Below are positions 1 through 8,090 of a stretch of DNA of 64,000 bases, one piece after another. The position numbers were made by a program, and so were the translations under genes. The notes beneath the pieces are model-generated. The model did no database searches and was not told the DNA's origin. It worked only from the letters and a program-made list of their open reading frames with translations. Location of the stretch: positions 62,001 to 126,000 of the forward strand of contig NZ_FOUG01000018.1 of NCBI RefSeq assembly GCF_900114785.1. Direction: 5' to 3'. The DNA is from Variovorax sp. OV329 (lineage in GTDB: Bacteria > Pseudomonadota > Gammaproteobacteria > Burkholderiales > Burkholderiaceae_C). Numbering within the stretch: the first letter of the stretch is position 1; every line of letters starts with the position of its first letter.

Positions 1-771
1 GGTCGCTCTTCGGCGCTGCGGCCACACTCGAACCAAGCCCTCCCGTTCCCCCATCCACAGGGGCATCTCGCCAACGCCTATGCCCGCAGCGACGGCTTTC
101 CTGACCAGGAAGCTCGAGTTGACGGCCAAGGCGATCCTCCCTTGGCGGGCTGGTACGTCGGCCATGCTCAGGAACTGCGCTTGCTCGAGATAAGGTTTGT
201 AGGCGACCAGTTGGTGACCTGCAAAATCGCCGTTGACAGGAGGCTCGCCGTAGCGCCGGAGGTATGTTTCGCTGGCGAACAGGCCCACCGGCCAATTCAC
301 TACGCGCCGAATGATCAGGTCCGGCGCGTCTGGTTGGACATTGCGGAAGGCAAGGTCGGCCTGGCGCTTCGTCAAACTCAGAATCTGGGTAGACACCTCG
401 AGGTCCACTCGAATGCCGGGATGTGACTGTGGCATCAATGCAAGCGCCGGCATCAGGAAATCGACCGCAATGGAGTCCGTGCTGGTCACTCGCACGAGCC
501 CGCCCAACTTGGCATCGTGTCCCTCGACCTTCGACCGAAGGTCGAGGGCCGCCTGCTCCATGCGGCGCGCGGCGGAAAACGCAGATTCGCCCGCAGGCGT
601 GAGCAAGTAGCCGTCGCTCGATCGGAAGAAGAGCGTTACGCCCAGTGCGGCCTCAAGCGCGTTCAGCCTCCTGCCCACCGTAGCCTGGTCCACCGCTAGG
701 CTGCGGGCAGCCGCGCGCAAGGTCGTCTCCCTGCACAAGGCGAGAAAAATGCGTGCGTCGTCCCAGTTCAT
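1..771 (-). CDS. LysR-family transcriptional regulator, C-terminus cut by window start
   Basis: An open frame of 257 codons runs from an ATG at 771 off the left edge with no stop. The first ~60 residues form the LysR winged helix-turn-helix: the protein opens MNWDDARIFLALCRETT and continues with AARSLAVDQATVGRRLNALE. The start of the effector-binding domain follows (about residues 90 onward, VRVTSTDSIAVDFLMPAL). Full-length members have ~300 residues, so roughly 40 are missing. The gene is divergent from the MFS transporter at 879. The shared gap holds a perfect 18-bp dyad, the usual arrangement for a LysR regulator controlling its neighbour and itself. The effector cannot be told from sequence. 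The family assignment is secure; the target is inferred from position. Confidence 0.93.
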   Translation of the reverse strand, partial: MNWDDARIFLALCRETTLRAAARSLAVDQATVGRRLNALEAALGVTLFFRSSDGYLLTPAGESAFSAARRMEQAALDLRSKVEGHDAKLGGLVRVTSTDSIAVDFLMPALALMPQSHPGIRVDLEVSTQILSLTKRQADLAFRNVQPDAPDLIIRRVVNWPVGLFASETYLRRYGEPPVNGDFAGHQLVAYKPYLEQAQFLSMADVPARQGRIALAVNSSFLVRKAVAAGIGVGEMPLWMGEREGLVRVWPQRRRAT

Positions 772-780
772 ACGAGGTAT

Positions 781-798
781 TGATGCATTTATGCATCA
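781..798. promoter_or_regulatory. Perfect inverted repeat, probable LysR operator
   Basis: TGATGCAT-TT-ATGCATCA is a perfect dyad (8-bp arms, 2-bp centre). It lies 9 bp upstream of the divergent lysR start and about 80 bp upstream of the MFS start. The position fits autoregulation and control of the transporter. Binding by the adjacent LysR protein is inferred. Confidence 0.6.
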
Positions 799-878
799 GT
801 CTACTGCGTTGCTGCTGCGTTTTGAACTGGCTTTGCAGCCTAACCTTGTTCGAACCAAAGCAACTATGAGGAACGACA

Positions 879-2105
879 GTGACTTTGAATTCATCATCCG
901 GGTCGTCCGGCCCAGCTTCGCATTGGCGGGTGGTCGGAGCAGGTCTTGCGGCGAGCCTGGTCGGCATCGGATTGGCACGCTTCGCCTATACACCGTTGCT
1001 GCCCGTGATGATCGATGCAGGGTGGTTTGACGCGCCTGTCGCTGCCTTCCTTGGAGCCGCAAACCTCGCCGGATACCTCGTCGGCGCACTGGCTGGCAGG
1101 CGACTGGCGCTCGCAAACAGTTCGCAAGGCGTGATGCGCTTGATGATGTTGCTGGCGACAGTGTCTTTCATCGCCTGCGCGTTTCCGCTCTCGGCCGCGT
1201 GGTTCTTCATATGGCGGCTCCTGTCTGGCGTTGCAGGTGGAGCAATCATGGTGCTGGTTTCCTCGCTCGTGCTCCCCAGGGTGCCTTCGGCACAGAAGGG
1301 ACTTGCCAGTGGCGCCATCTTCCTTGGCATTGGAATCGGCATCATCGTCTCTGGAACTTTGGTGCCGGTGATGTTGCGCGTCAGCCTTCAGGCAACTTGG
1401 CTGGCGGTGGGGTTTGTTGCGATGGTGCTGACGGTGGCTAGCTGGCGCGCGTGGCCGAACGAGAACGGCGCAACGAATTCGGGCGCCCCTGCGGCACCGC
1501 GTCCTCTCCGTCTTGCTGCGCCGATGCGCACCCTGCTTGTGCAGTACGCGCTGATCGCATTTGGCCTGGTGCCGGAAATGCTGTTCCTCGTGGACCATGT
1601 CGTGCGCTCACTTCACAAGGGGCCTGCGTTAGCCTCGCAAGTGTGGATTGCGTACGGTATCGGGGCCGCGGTCGGGCCAATGCTTTACGGCATCGCTGCC
1701 CACCACTACGGCGCGCGGGTGACCATCCGGACAGCGCTCGTCGTCCAGATTTTGGCGGCAGGTGCACTTATCGCATCCGGCGGAACCGCAGAAATCCTGG
1801 CGCTTGCCCTCGCAATTGGCTCGTTCCCGGCAGGCGTGGTTCCGGCGGCCTTGGCACGCGTTCACGAATACTTCGAGGACCACGACGCGCGGCAACGAAT
1901 GTGGGGCCTCGCGACCGTCAGTTTCGCCTTCATGCAGGCCGCCAGCGGTTACTTCTACTCAAGCCTCTACCAGGCAACGCATGGGAGGCACGTGATTCTG
2001 TTCGGGATCGGAGCGGTCGCCTACCTGGCCGCCCTGGTGCTGGATTTCGTGGCGGCCGCGCGTGCCGAGCATCGCTCGGAGAGCATCTGCGCGTCCCAAG
2101 CTTGA
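879..2105 (+). CDS. MFS transporter, YbfB/YjiJ-like
   Basis: This 408-residue inner-membrane protein has about twelve hydrophobic segments. The first begins near residue 17 and leads into the motif GIGLARFAYTPLLPVM, which marks the YbfB/YjiJ group of the major facilitator superfamily. A second half-repeat begins near residue 215, so the length is normal. The start is a GTG with GAGGAACGACA just upstream as ribosome binding site. It is divergent from the LysR gene at 1-771 and is followed 14 bp downstream by a DsbA-like gene, perhaps cotranscribed. Substrates of this group are mostly unknown, so no substrate is proposed. Confidence 0.88.
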   Translation: MTLNSSSGSSGPASHWRVVGAGLAASLVGIGLARFAYTPLLPVMIDAGWFDAPVAAFLGAANLAGYLVGALAGRRLALANSSQGVMRLMMLLATVSFIACAFPLSAAWFFIWRLLSGVAGGAIMVLVSSLVLPRVPSAQKGLASGAIFLGIGIGIIVSGTLVPVMLRVSLQATWLAVGFVAMVLTVASWRAWPNENGATNSGAPAAPRPLRLAAPMRTLLVQYALIAFGLVPEMLFLVDHVVRSLHKGPALASQVWIAYGIGAAVGPMLYGIAAHHYGARVTIRTALVVQILAAGALIASGGTAEILALALAIGSFPAGVVPAALARVHEYFEDHDARQRMWGLATVSFAFMQAASGYFYSSLYQATHGRHVILFGIGAVAYLAALVLDFVAAARAEHRSESICASQA

Positions 2106-2119
2106 GTCTTGGAGCCGTC

Positions 2120-2764
2120 ATGTCCCACATTTCCCTGCACTACATCTACGACCCCTTTTGCGCGCACTGCTTTGGCATCGCGCCGCTCGTCGAAGGCGCA
2201 ATGGCCGTGCCAGGTCTGCCAGTCATTCGCCACATTGGCACCGCTATCATGCGTCCGCGCGCTGGCCGCAATCTCCGCGAGCTCGAGAGTGCGCATCTGG
2301 ACGAACTGCACTTCCTCGAACGCGCGGGCCAGCCCGTCGGCGACACTTATCGCAAACGCGCGCATCTGAGCGAAGGCCCATCGAACAACCTTGCGTGTCA
2401 TCCCGCCGTTGCCATGCTTGCGGCGGATCTCATCGACCGGTCAGGGTGGCGAATGCTCCGACGCCTGCAAGCCGCGTACTTTGTTGAGGGGCTGCCCATC
2501 GATCAGCGACCAGTGCTTCTGAGACTGGCAGTGGATCAGGGATTCAATATCAAGGAATTCGACGCCGCCCTCGTGCAGGCGCAGGCCGATCTTCCCCGGC
2601 ATATGTGCGCCACAAGGAATTTGGTCCATAGGCTGAAGGGCCAAGGCCTGCCAAGCTTGTCTGCCGAGGTCGGGAACCATGCATTCAAGCTGGATCTGAC
2701 TCGCTTTGTAGGCAAGCCGCAGATGTTCCGCCATGCGATCCAGGGCTTGATCGCCACGGCCTGA
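2120..2764 (+). CDS. DsbA-family thioredoxin-fold protein
   Basis: The frame is open far upstream, but the protein begins at the ATG at 2120 (MSHISLHYIYDPFCAHC), giving 214 residues. The CAHC motif at residues 14-17 follows a short beta strand, as in the DsbA/FrnE/2-hydroxychromene-2-carboxylate isomerase superfamily. A helical insertion follows, and a late strand region includes GLPSLSAEVG, whose proline can serve as the cis-Pro. There is no signal peptide, so a cytoplasmic role is likely: thiol oxidoreductase or glutathione-dependent isomerase. It lies 14 bp after the MFS gene and may share its transcript. The fold is clear; the reaction is not. Confidence 0.8.
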   Translation: MSHISLHYIYDPFCAHCFGIAPLVEGAMAVPGLPVIRHIGTAIMRPRAGRNLRELESAHLDELHFLERAGQPVGDTYRKRAHLSEGPSNNLACHPAVAMLAADLIDRSGWRMLRRLQAAYFVEGLPIDQRPVLLRLAVDQGFNIKEFDAALVQAQADLPRHMCATRNLVHRLKGQGLPSLSAEVGNHAFKLDLTRFVGKPQMFRHAIQGLIATA

Positions 2765-3091
2765 CTTCAATCAGAAACTTCTCCCGGATACTCCCTTAAG
2801 CGCTCGTTGATCGAAGCGGCCGATGCATTGCAAGTGACATGTGGGGGCGCCCGATAGAGATACCCAGGTAGTTCGAAATGATCACCATCAAGTCCAAACA
2901 GCCGATTTCGTCGTCCACTGAAAGTTCTCTGCAAGAAATGGCAGTTCCAATGCATTTGCTGCCAGGTTGGGTACTGAGGTACGCAGGTTGGGCGCCCGGG
3001 GCTCGCAAGGATGAGCACCTTCCCGCTCAGCCGCGTGGGCGACCTGGTCATGCTCACCAGCCTTCACCTTTGAATATTTACGTCCTCAGTC
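2765..3091. other. Intergenic region, no gene recognised
   Basis: This 327-bp stretch separates the DsbA-like gene from the AraC gene. Short open frames exist on both strands, but none has a plausible ribosome binding site or a recognisable protein. It presumably contains the promoter of the AraC gene; no clear operator was seen. Confidence 0.5.
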
Positions 3092-4060
3092 ATGCACATT
3101 GAAACCAAGTCGTTCGGGGTGAGAACAAGCTCTCGCGAACCAGCTGGAGCGCCCGCGCCCTTGCCGGATCATTCGACGGGTCCGAAGGACACGTTGGGCT
3201 GCGCGTCCAATCGTCTGCTGAAGGACCAGGAGATTTCGGCAGCGGGCATTAGGATCTATCGCAAGGCAACCGAGAGTACGCACCTCGAGTACGTAGAGAC
3301 TCCGGCCACTGATCGTGGCGTGCTCATAGGAATTTCACTGGGCAATGGCCATCGGAGGCGAATTGTTCATGAGCGTCGTGCATCGTGCCATGAGTTCAAC
3401 AGAGGCGACATCTACATCCGTCATTTCTGTGATCGCTATCGCGCAGACCTGGAATCTTCCTTCGACTTTGTGATGCTCGAGATGTCTCAGGCGGCCATCA
3501 AGCGCGCGATCGAAGACAGAGATGGCTGTCGCGTGAGCGCGCTTTCGCGTGTCACGGCAGAAAAGGATGACGTGCTCATCCATCTCGCCTTGGCGCTGAC
3601 GCCAGCACTCGACAGGCCGGCTGAAACGAGCCTGTTGTTCGTCGAGCAGATGAGCGTCGCAATGGGCTCCTATCTTCTCGAGAAGTACGGCGGCGCGCCA
3701 GTGGCGACCATGAGGAAAAGGCGACTCCTTTCCCGTCCGCAGGAGGCGCTTGCCAAGGAAATGCTACGCAGCAAGTTGGACGCGAGCATTTCGATTACCG
3801 ACATCGCGAACGCTTGCAACCTCTCGCGTAGCTACTTCATCCACGCCTTCCGGGAAACCACGGGACAGACACCCCACCAGTGGCTGGTCGCTGAGCGCCT
3901 GGCACACGCACGAACGCTGTTGATGGAAGTCGATCGGCCGCTCACCGAGATTGCCGCGGTTTGCGGCTTCGCAGATCAGAGCCACTTCACGCGCGTCTTC
4001 GCCCGAAGCATGGGCACGCCGCCTGGCGCTTGGCGCCGAGGAGTGAGGCTCGGCAGCTAA
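3092..4060 (+). CDS. AraC-family transcriptional regulator
   Basis: This 322-residue regulator carries an AraC/XylS DNA-binding domain at about residues 220-318. The first helix-turn-helix includes SITDIANACNLSRSYFIHAF. The second contains the family signature region around IAAVCGFADQSHFTRVFAR and ends with GTPPGAWRR. The N-terminal ~210 residues are a sensory domain with no recognised ligand. It is transcribed toward the minus-strand hydrolase gene at 4426-5424, so the two are convergent and a regulatory link is not implied. The ATG at 3092 gives a slightly long N-terminus, and an internal start cannot be excluded. Confidence 0.88.
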   Translation: MHIETKSFGVRTSSREPAGAPAPLPDHSTGPKDTLGCASNRLLKDQEISAAGIRIYRKATESTHLEYVETPATDRGVLIGISLGNGHRRRIVHERRASCHEFNRGDIYIRHFCDRYRADLESSFDFVMLEMSQAAIKRAIEDRDGCRVSALSRVTAEKDDVLIHLALALTPALDRPAETSLLFVEQMSVAMGSYLLEKYGGAPVATMRKRRLLSRPQEALAKEMLRSKLDASISITDIANACNLSRSYFIHAFRETTGQTPHQWLVAERLAHARTLLMEVDRPLTEIAAVCGFADQSHFTRVFARSMGTPPGAWRRGVRLGS

Positions 4061-4425
4061 GTCGTGGGCGCTTGGGCGTACTACCCGCAAGGGCTGTGGG
4101 TCCCTCCGGCAAGCGAACACTGTACCGCGTGAGGTTCGGCTGCGGAGTCGTTGGACGTCTGATCTCACGGGGTGCACTGGCGCCAGGTCGCCGATGTGTC
4201 GTTGGCGAGTCGCGGTGGGGGATCGCGCGCCTGCGCGTTTCAGTTGCAGTGGTCAGCGCTTGGCCGGGCTGCTGCAGCAGTGACCTGCTTTTTCCGCGTT
4301 CGGTTTTGTTGGGTCCCGGGCCGGTCAGCCGCCGCTCCCTGGATGGGGTCGTGCCGAACCTTGGTTCAGGACCGATGGCAACATGCTGGCGCGGCGCCCG
4401 CGGCATCGCGCTCACGCCCGCCGAG
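4061..4425. other. Intergenic region between convergent genes
   Basis: This is 365 bp between the AraC regulator and the convergent hydrolase gene. No protein, RNA gene or strong terminator hairpin with a T-tract was recognised. Confidence 0.5.
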
Positions 4426-5424
4426 TCAGCTCTTGAAGAATGCGAGCAGGTCCGGATTGATCACGTCCGCGTGGGTGGTGAGCATTCCGTGCGGATAGCC
4501 CTTGTACACCTTGAGCGTTCCGTTCTTCAGCAGCTTGACGGATTTCAGAGCCGCATCGGCAATCGGCACGATCTGATCATCGTCGCCGTGCATGACGAGC
4601 GTCGGCACCGTGATCGCTTGCAGGTCCGCGGTCTGGTCGGTTTCCGAGAAGGCCTTGATGCCGTCGTAGTGCGCCTTGGCGCTGCCCATCATTCCCTGAC
4701 GCCACCAATTCTGAATCACGCCTGGGTAGACCTTCTCGCCTTCGCGGTTGAAGCCGTAGAACGGACCTGTTGCCACATCAAGAAAGAGCTGGGCGCGGTT
4801 GTCGGCCACTCCTTTTCGGAAGCCGTCGAACACCTCGATTGGCAAGCCCTCGGGGTTGCTCGTGGTCTTGAGCATCAACGGCGGCACCGCACTCACAAGG
4901 ACTGCCTTGGCAGCGCGTCCACTGGGTTGGCCGTGCTTGGCGACGTAGCGGGCGACCTCTCCGCCGCCTGTCGAGTGACCGACATGGAAGACTTTGGTCA
5001 GATTGAGCGCCTCGACCACAGCGAAGGCGTCGGCCGCATAGTGGTCCATGTCATGGCCATCGCTGACCTGGGCCGAACGACCGTGGCCGCGTCGGTCGTG
5101 GGCAATCACCCGGTAGCCGCGCTGCACGAAGTACAGCATCTGTGCGTCCCAGTCATCGCTGGAAAGCGGCCAACCGTGGTGAAACATGATCGGCTGGCCG
5201 TCCCTGGGGCCCCAATCCTTGTAGAAAATCTCGACGCCATCCTTGGTTCTGATCGTGCTCATGTGCTGGTAGCCTTTTTGTGAGTGCGCTGCTGCGCGGT
5301 GGTTGGTTGAGTCGGTTGCATGCCCTGCGAGCGGGAGAGCCGCGAGTGCCAATGTCCCGCTGCCTGCAAGAAGGAGTTTTCGCCTGTCCTCCTGAAAATC
5401 GGTGCGAAAGTCTGATTGATTCAT
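4426..5424 (-). CDS. Alpha/beta hydrolase, non-heme chloroperoxidase-like, with Tat-like leader
   Basis: The last ~278 residues are a typical cofactor-free haloperoxidase/esterase-type alpha/beta hydrolase. They show the oxyanion segment HHGWPLSSDDWD, the HDRRGHGRS strand-loop, the nucleophile elbow GHSTGG, and late MHGDDDQIVP and GYPHGM segments carrying the Asp and His of the triad. The chosen ATG at 5424 has AGGATC upstream and adds ~54 residues. These contain DRRKLLLAGSGTLALAALPL and GHA, which look like a twin-arginine export signal. Canonical family members begin at an internal MSTIRTKDG (position 5262), so a cytoplasmic form from that start is the alternative. The substrate is unknown; peroxidase activity in this family is often incidental to esterase activity. 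Confidence 0.85.
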   Translation of the reverse strand: MNQSDFRTDFQEDRRKLLLAGSGTLALAALPLAGHATDSTNHRAAAHSQKGYQHMSTIRTKDGVEIFYKDWGPRDGQPIMFHHGWPLSSDDWDAQMLYFVQRGYRVIAHDRRGHGRSAQVSDGHDMDHYAADAFAVVEALNLTKVFHVGHSTGGGEVARYVAKHGQPSGRAAKAVLVSAVPPLMLKTTSNPEGLPIEVFDGFRKGVADNRAQLFLDVATGPFYGFNREGEKVYPGVIQNWWRQGMMGSAKAHYDGIKAFSETDQTADLQAITVPTLVMHGDDDQIVPIADAALKSVKLLKNGTLKVYKGYPHGMLTTHADVINPDLLAFFKS

Positions 5425-5898
5425 TTTTTGATCCTGTTTGATCCGGCGTCGCAGCACCGGCATTCCTCTTCGGCCATCAGTCACCCGGCTCATTCGGTAT
5501 CGCGACCACGCCCCAGCAAACGTGCTTGGTTGGGAGCCGGGACACCGTATTCATTTATGTGGTTCGTGAACTCCGCTTGGAGGCTGTCTCGCAGGGGCGC
5601 CTCGACGAAGAATCGAGATGCACCGCACGCTCTACCGCACTGTGAAGGAAAGGACGGCGCAGGTATTGCACGAAAGCCGCGCGAATTGAACGTTTGCAGC
5701 TGCGCTTTCCACAGCCACTTGGCGCCGTTTCATTGTCCCGAAATGCCGGCCATCGTGGCACGAACGAGCTTAGGCACTTCAGCTCCGCCGTTCCCTTTGC
5801 GGAACTCATGACGAAGGGGTCAGGCTCGCGAATGCCCTGCGTGTGAGCGTCTGCATTTCCGGAAGTCCATCGGGCGGTGTGGAGCTTCCATCAAACTA
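5425..5898. other. Intergenic region, no gene recognised
   Basis: This 474-bp stretch lies between the hydrolase start and the 3' end of the TctC gene. Short open frames on both strands show no family resemblance or ribosome binding site. A weak dyad (GTTCC/GGAAC, 5790-5805) is present without a T-run. It must contain the promoter of the hydrolase gene. Confidence 0.45.
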
Positions 5899-6876
5899 CT
5901 ACTCTGCTGAAATCTTGCGTTCGCGCACGATGGCGCTCCACTTGGCGTCTTCCTTGCGCATGAAGGCTGCCAGCTCGGCGCGCGTGGTGGGCTGCGGGGT
6001 CAGGCCGTGCTTGTTCAGCGCATCCTTCACGCCCGGGTCATCGAGCGCCTTGACGATGTCCTGGTTCCACCGATCGAGGATGGGTGGGGGCGTCTTGCCG
6101 GGGGCGACGAAGGCATACCAGTTGAGCGCCTCGAACCCCGGGTAGCCGGACTCGGCCACCGTCGGGATGTTCGGCATGTAGGACGGGCGCGTCGGTCCGG
6201 TCGTCGCCAGCGCGATCAGCCTTCCGGCCTCCACCTGGGGAAGGGCCGTGGGCGGCGCCGAAAAATAGGACGCCACGCGCTCTCCCAACAGGTCCTGCAT
6301 GGCCGGCGCACCGCCTTTGTAGGGAACGTGGACCATGGCGATGCCCGCGCGCTGGTTGAACAGTTCACCCGCCAGGTGAGAGGCCGACCCGGGCCCGGTC
6401 GACGCGAAATCGACGCTCCCCGAATTCTTCTTCGCCAGGGCGACGAACTCGGCCACCGTCTTCACGCCCAGTGCCTTGTGCACCACCAGCACGTTCGGGA
6501 AGTTCACGCCCCCGGAGACGGGCGCCAGGTCCTTGAACGGGTCGTAGCGCACCTTCATGACGTGTGGGGCGATGGTCAGCGGGCCGATCGAGCCGAAGAG
6601 CAGCATCGATCCGTCGGACGGCCCGTTCGCCACCAGCTGGTGGGCGATGTTGCCGCCGGCGCCTGCCTTGTTGTCGACGATCACGGTCTGCCCGGTGTTC
6701 TCGCCGAGCTTCTTGGCAATCAGGCGCGCCGCGGCATCGGCCGCGCCGCCGGGGGCAAATCCGACGACCAGCGTGACCGGCTTGTTCGGTGGGAAGTCCT
6801 GCGCCCACGCCGGCGCCGAGAGCAGCAGGGCGCTGGCGAGCAGCGTGGCTGCATGCCGCGATTTCAAGGTGTTCAT
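5899..6876 (-). CDS. TctC/Bug-family periplasmic receptor of the tricarballylate operon
   Basis: This 325-residue tripartite tricarboxylate receptor starts at the ATG at 6876 (AGGAGA upstream). It has a clear Sec signal peptide, with the hydrophobic stretch ATLLASALLLSAPAWA cleaved before QDFPP. The mature protein has the Bug landmarks: FPPNKPVTLVVGFAPGGAADAAARL, VIVDNKAGAGGNIA, and VPYKGGAPAM, which shape the carboxylate-binding pocket. It lies 29 bp after tcuB and is the last gene of the tcu operon. Enterobacterial tcu clusters instead carry the MFS permease TcuC, so this receptor probably supplies tricarballylate uptake. No TctA or TctB membrane partner is in the window, so it may use one encoded elsewhere. 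Confidence 0.9.
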   Translation of the reverse strand: MNTLKSRHAATLLASALLLSAPAWAQDFPPNKPVTLVVGFAPGGAADAAARLIAKKLGENTGQTVIVDNKAGAGGNIAHQLVANGPSDGSMLLFGSIGPLTIAPHVMKVRYDPFKDLAPVSGGVNFPNVLVVHKALGVKTVAEFVALAKKNSGSVDFASTGPGSASHLAGELFNQRAGIAMVHVPYKGGAPAMQDLLGERVASYFSAPPTALPQVEAGRLIALATTGPTRPSYMPNIPTVAESGYPGFEALNWYAFVAPGKTPPPILDRWNQDIVKALDDPGVKDALNKHGLTPQPTTRAELAAFMRKEDAKWSAIVRERKISAE

Positions 6877-6905
6877 CGTGTCTCCTGGGTTGTCTCTGAA
6901 ATGGA

Positions 6906-8090
6906 TCAGTCGGCGCCGAGCCCGACCGGGTTCGGCAGCCGCTTCTCGACTGCATGGCGCAGCAGCGCGGCGGTCCGGAAGATGCCGTGGGCGAACTTGC
7001 CGTAGGGCAGCGTGGCGAAGAGCGCCATCACCGCGCCCAGGTGCAGGCACAGCAGCAGTGCAAGGGCCGGGCTGCCGCGACCCAGCCACAGGGCCAGGCC
7101 GCTCGCGCTGGTGAGGAACAGCAGCGCGATGAAGCCCAGATCCATCGGCTTTTGCGCCGCATCGCCCTGCAGGGGATGGCGGCGCCGGTTGAGATGCCAC
7201 AGGCCTGCGGTGCCGACCATCAGGCTCACCCCGCCAGCCACGCCGAGCAGCTTGGGCAGGCTAGGAAGCTCGTAGGGCGCATGCCAGCCCAGCACGTAGT
7301 GATAGAGCGTGGCGACACAGGTCGCTGCAAAACACAGCATGAAACCGTAGAAGGTGAGGTGGTGGAAGCGCCGGCGCCGCAGCGTGTAGGCGTCGTCCTC
7401 GTCGTGGCACCCCTTGCCATGGCCGCCATCGAGGTACTTCAGCCGCAGCACGGCATCTGCGGCTTCGGCCGTTGCGGCGGCATGCAGCGGTGCCGCGCCT
7501 GTCACGGGCTTGAGTTCGCGCCAGAAGCGCGACACGCCCATGCCGAGCGCGAACACCACGAACAGGAACACCGGCGCGAACAGGCTGACCAGCAGGTTGT
7601 GCGGAAAGAGCCGGTAGAAATTGCCTTGCAGCTGCCCGCCCCACAAGCTGCCGTTGAAGGCGACCGCGAGCATCAGGAACAACGCCAGCCCCGCCGCCAG
7701 CGCCAGCGACAGCGTCAGTCCGTTGCGCCGGTACAGCCGGCCCCATGCAGGCGGCCAGGCGTAGTCCGCATAGGTCTGTGCGCGCACCTGCGCCATCGCG
7801 CGCGGGACGTTCACCGCAAACTCGTGCGGTGGCGCGTACTGGCAGGCATGCAGGCAGGCGCCGCAGTTGTGGCAGAGATTGGCCAGGTAGTGGATGTCCG
7901 CAGGCCCGAACTCCAGCCGGCGCGTCATTGCCGGAAAGACGGCGCAGAAGCCTTCGCAGTAGCGGCAGGCGTTGCAGATCTGCATCTGCCGGCCCACCTC
8001 GGCCTCCTGCTCGCCCAGGATGGGAATGACGCGCGATGCGCCGGTCGCCAGCGACGCCGCCTCGCGGGTCAGGGCTTCAAGCGATTGCAT
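6906..8090 (-). CDS. tcuB: Tricarballylate utilization protein B, Fe-S/heme membrane electron carrier
   Basis: This 394-residue protein has two ferredoxin-type cysteine clusters near the N-terminus (CNACRYCEGFC around residues 38-48 and CHNCGACLHAC around 74-84). Several membrane helices with candidate heme-ligand histidines follow. This architecture is that of TcuB/CitB, which reoxidises the FAD of TcuA by passing electrons to the quinone pool. Its start codon overlaps the end of tcuA by 14 bp, implying translational coupling, and tctC follows. Length and layout are normal for the family. Confidence 0.9.
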   Translation of the reverse strand: MQSLEALTREAASLATGASRVIPILGEQEAEVGRQMQICNACRYCEGFCAVFPAMTRRLEFGPADIHYLANLCHNCGACLHACQYAPPHEFAVNVPRAMAQVRAQTYADYAWPPAWGRLYRRNGLTLSLALAAGLALFLMLAVAFNGSLWGGQLQGNFYRLFPHNLLVSLFAPVFLFVVFALGMGVSRFWRELKPVTGAAPLHAAATAEAADAVLRLKYLDGGHGKGCHDEDDAYTLRRRRFHHLTFYGFMLCFAATCVATLYHYVLGWHAPYELPSLPKLLGVAGGVSLMVGTAGLWHLNRRRHPLQGDAAQKPMDLGFIALLFLTSASGLALWLGRGSPALALLLCLHLGAVMALFATLPYGKFAHGIFRTAALLRHAVEKRLPNPVGLGAD

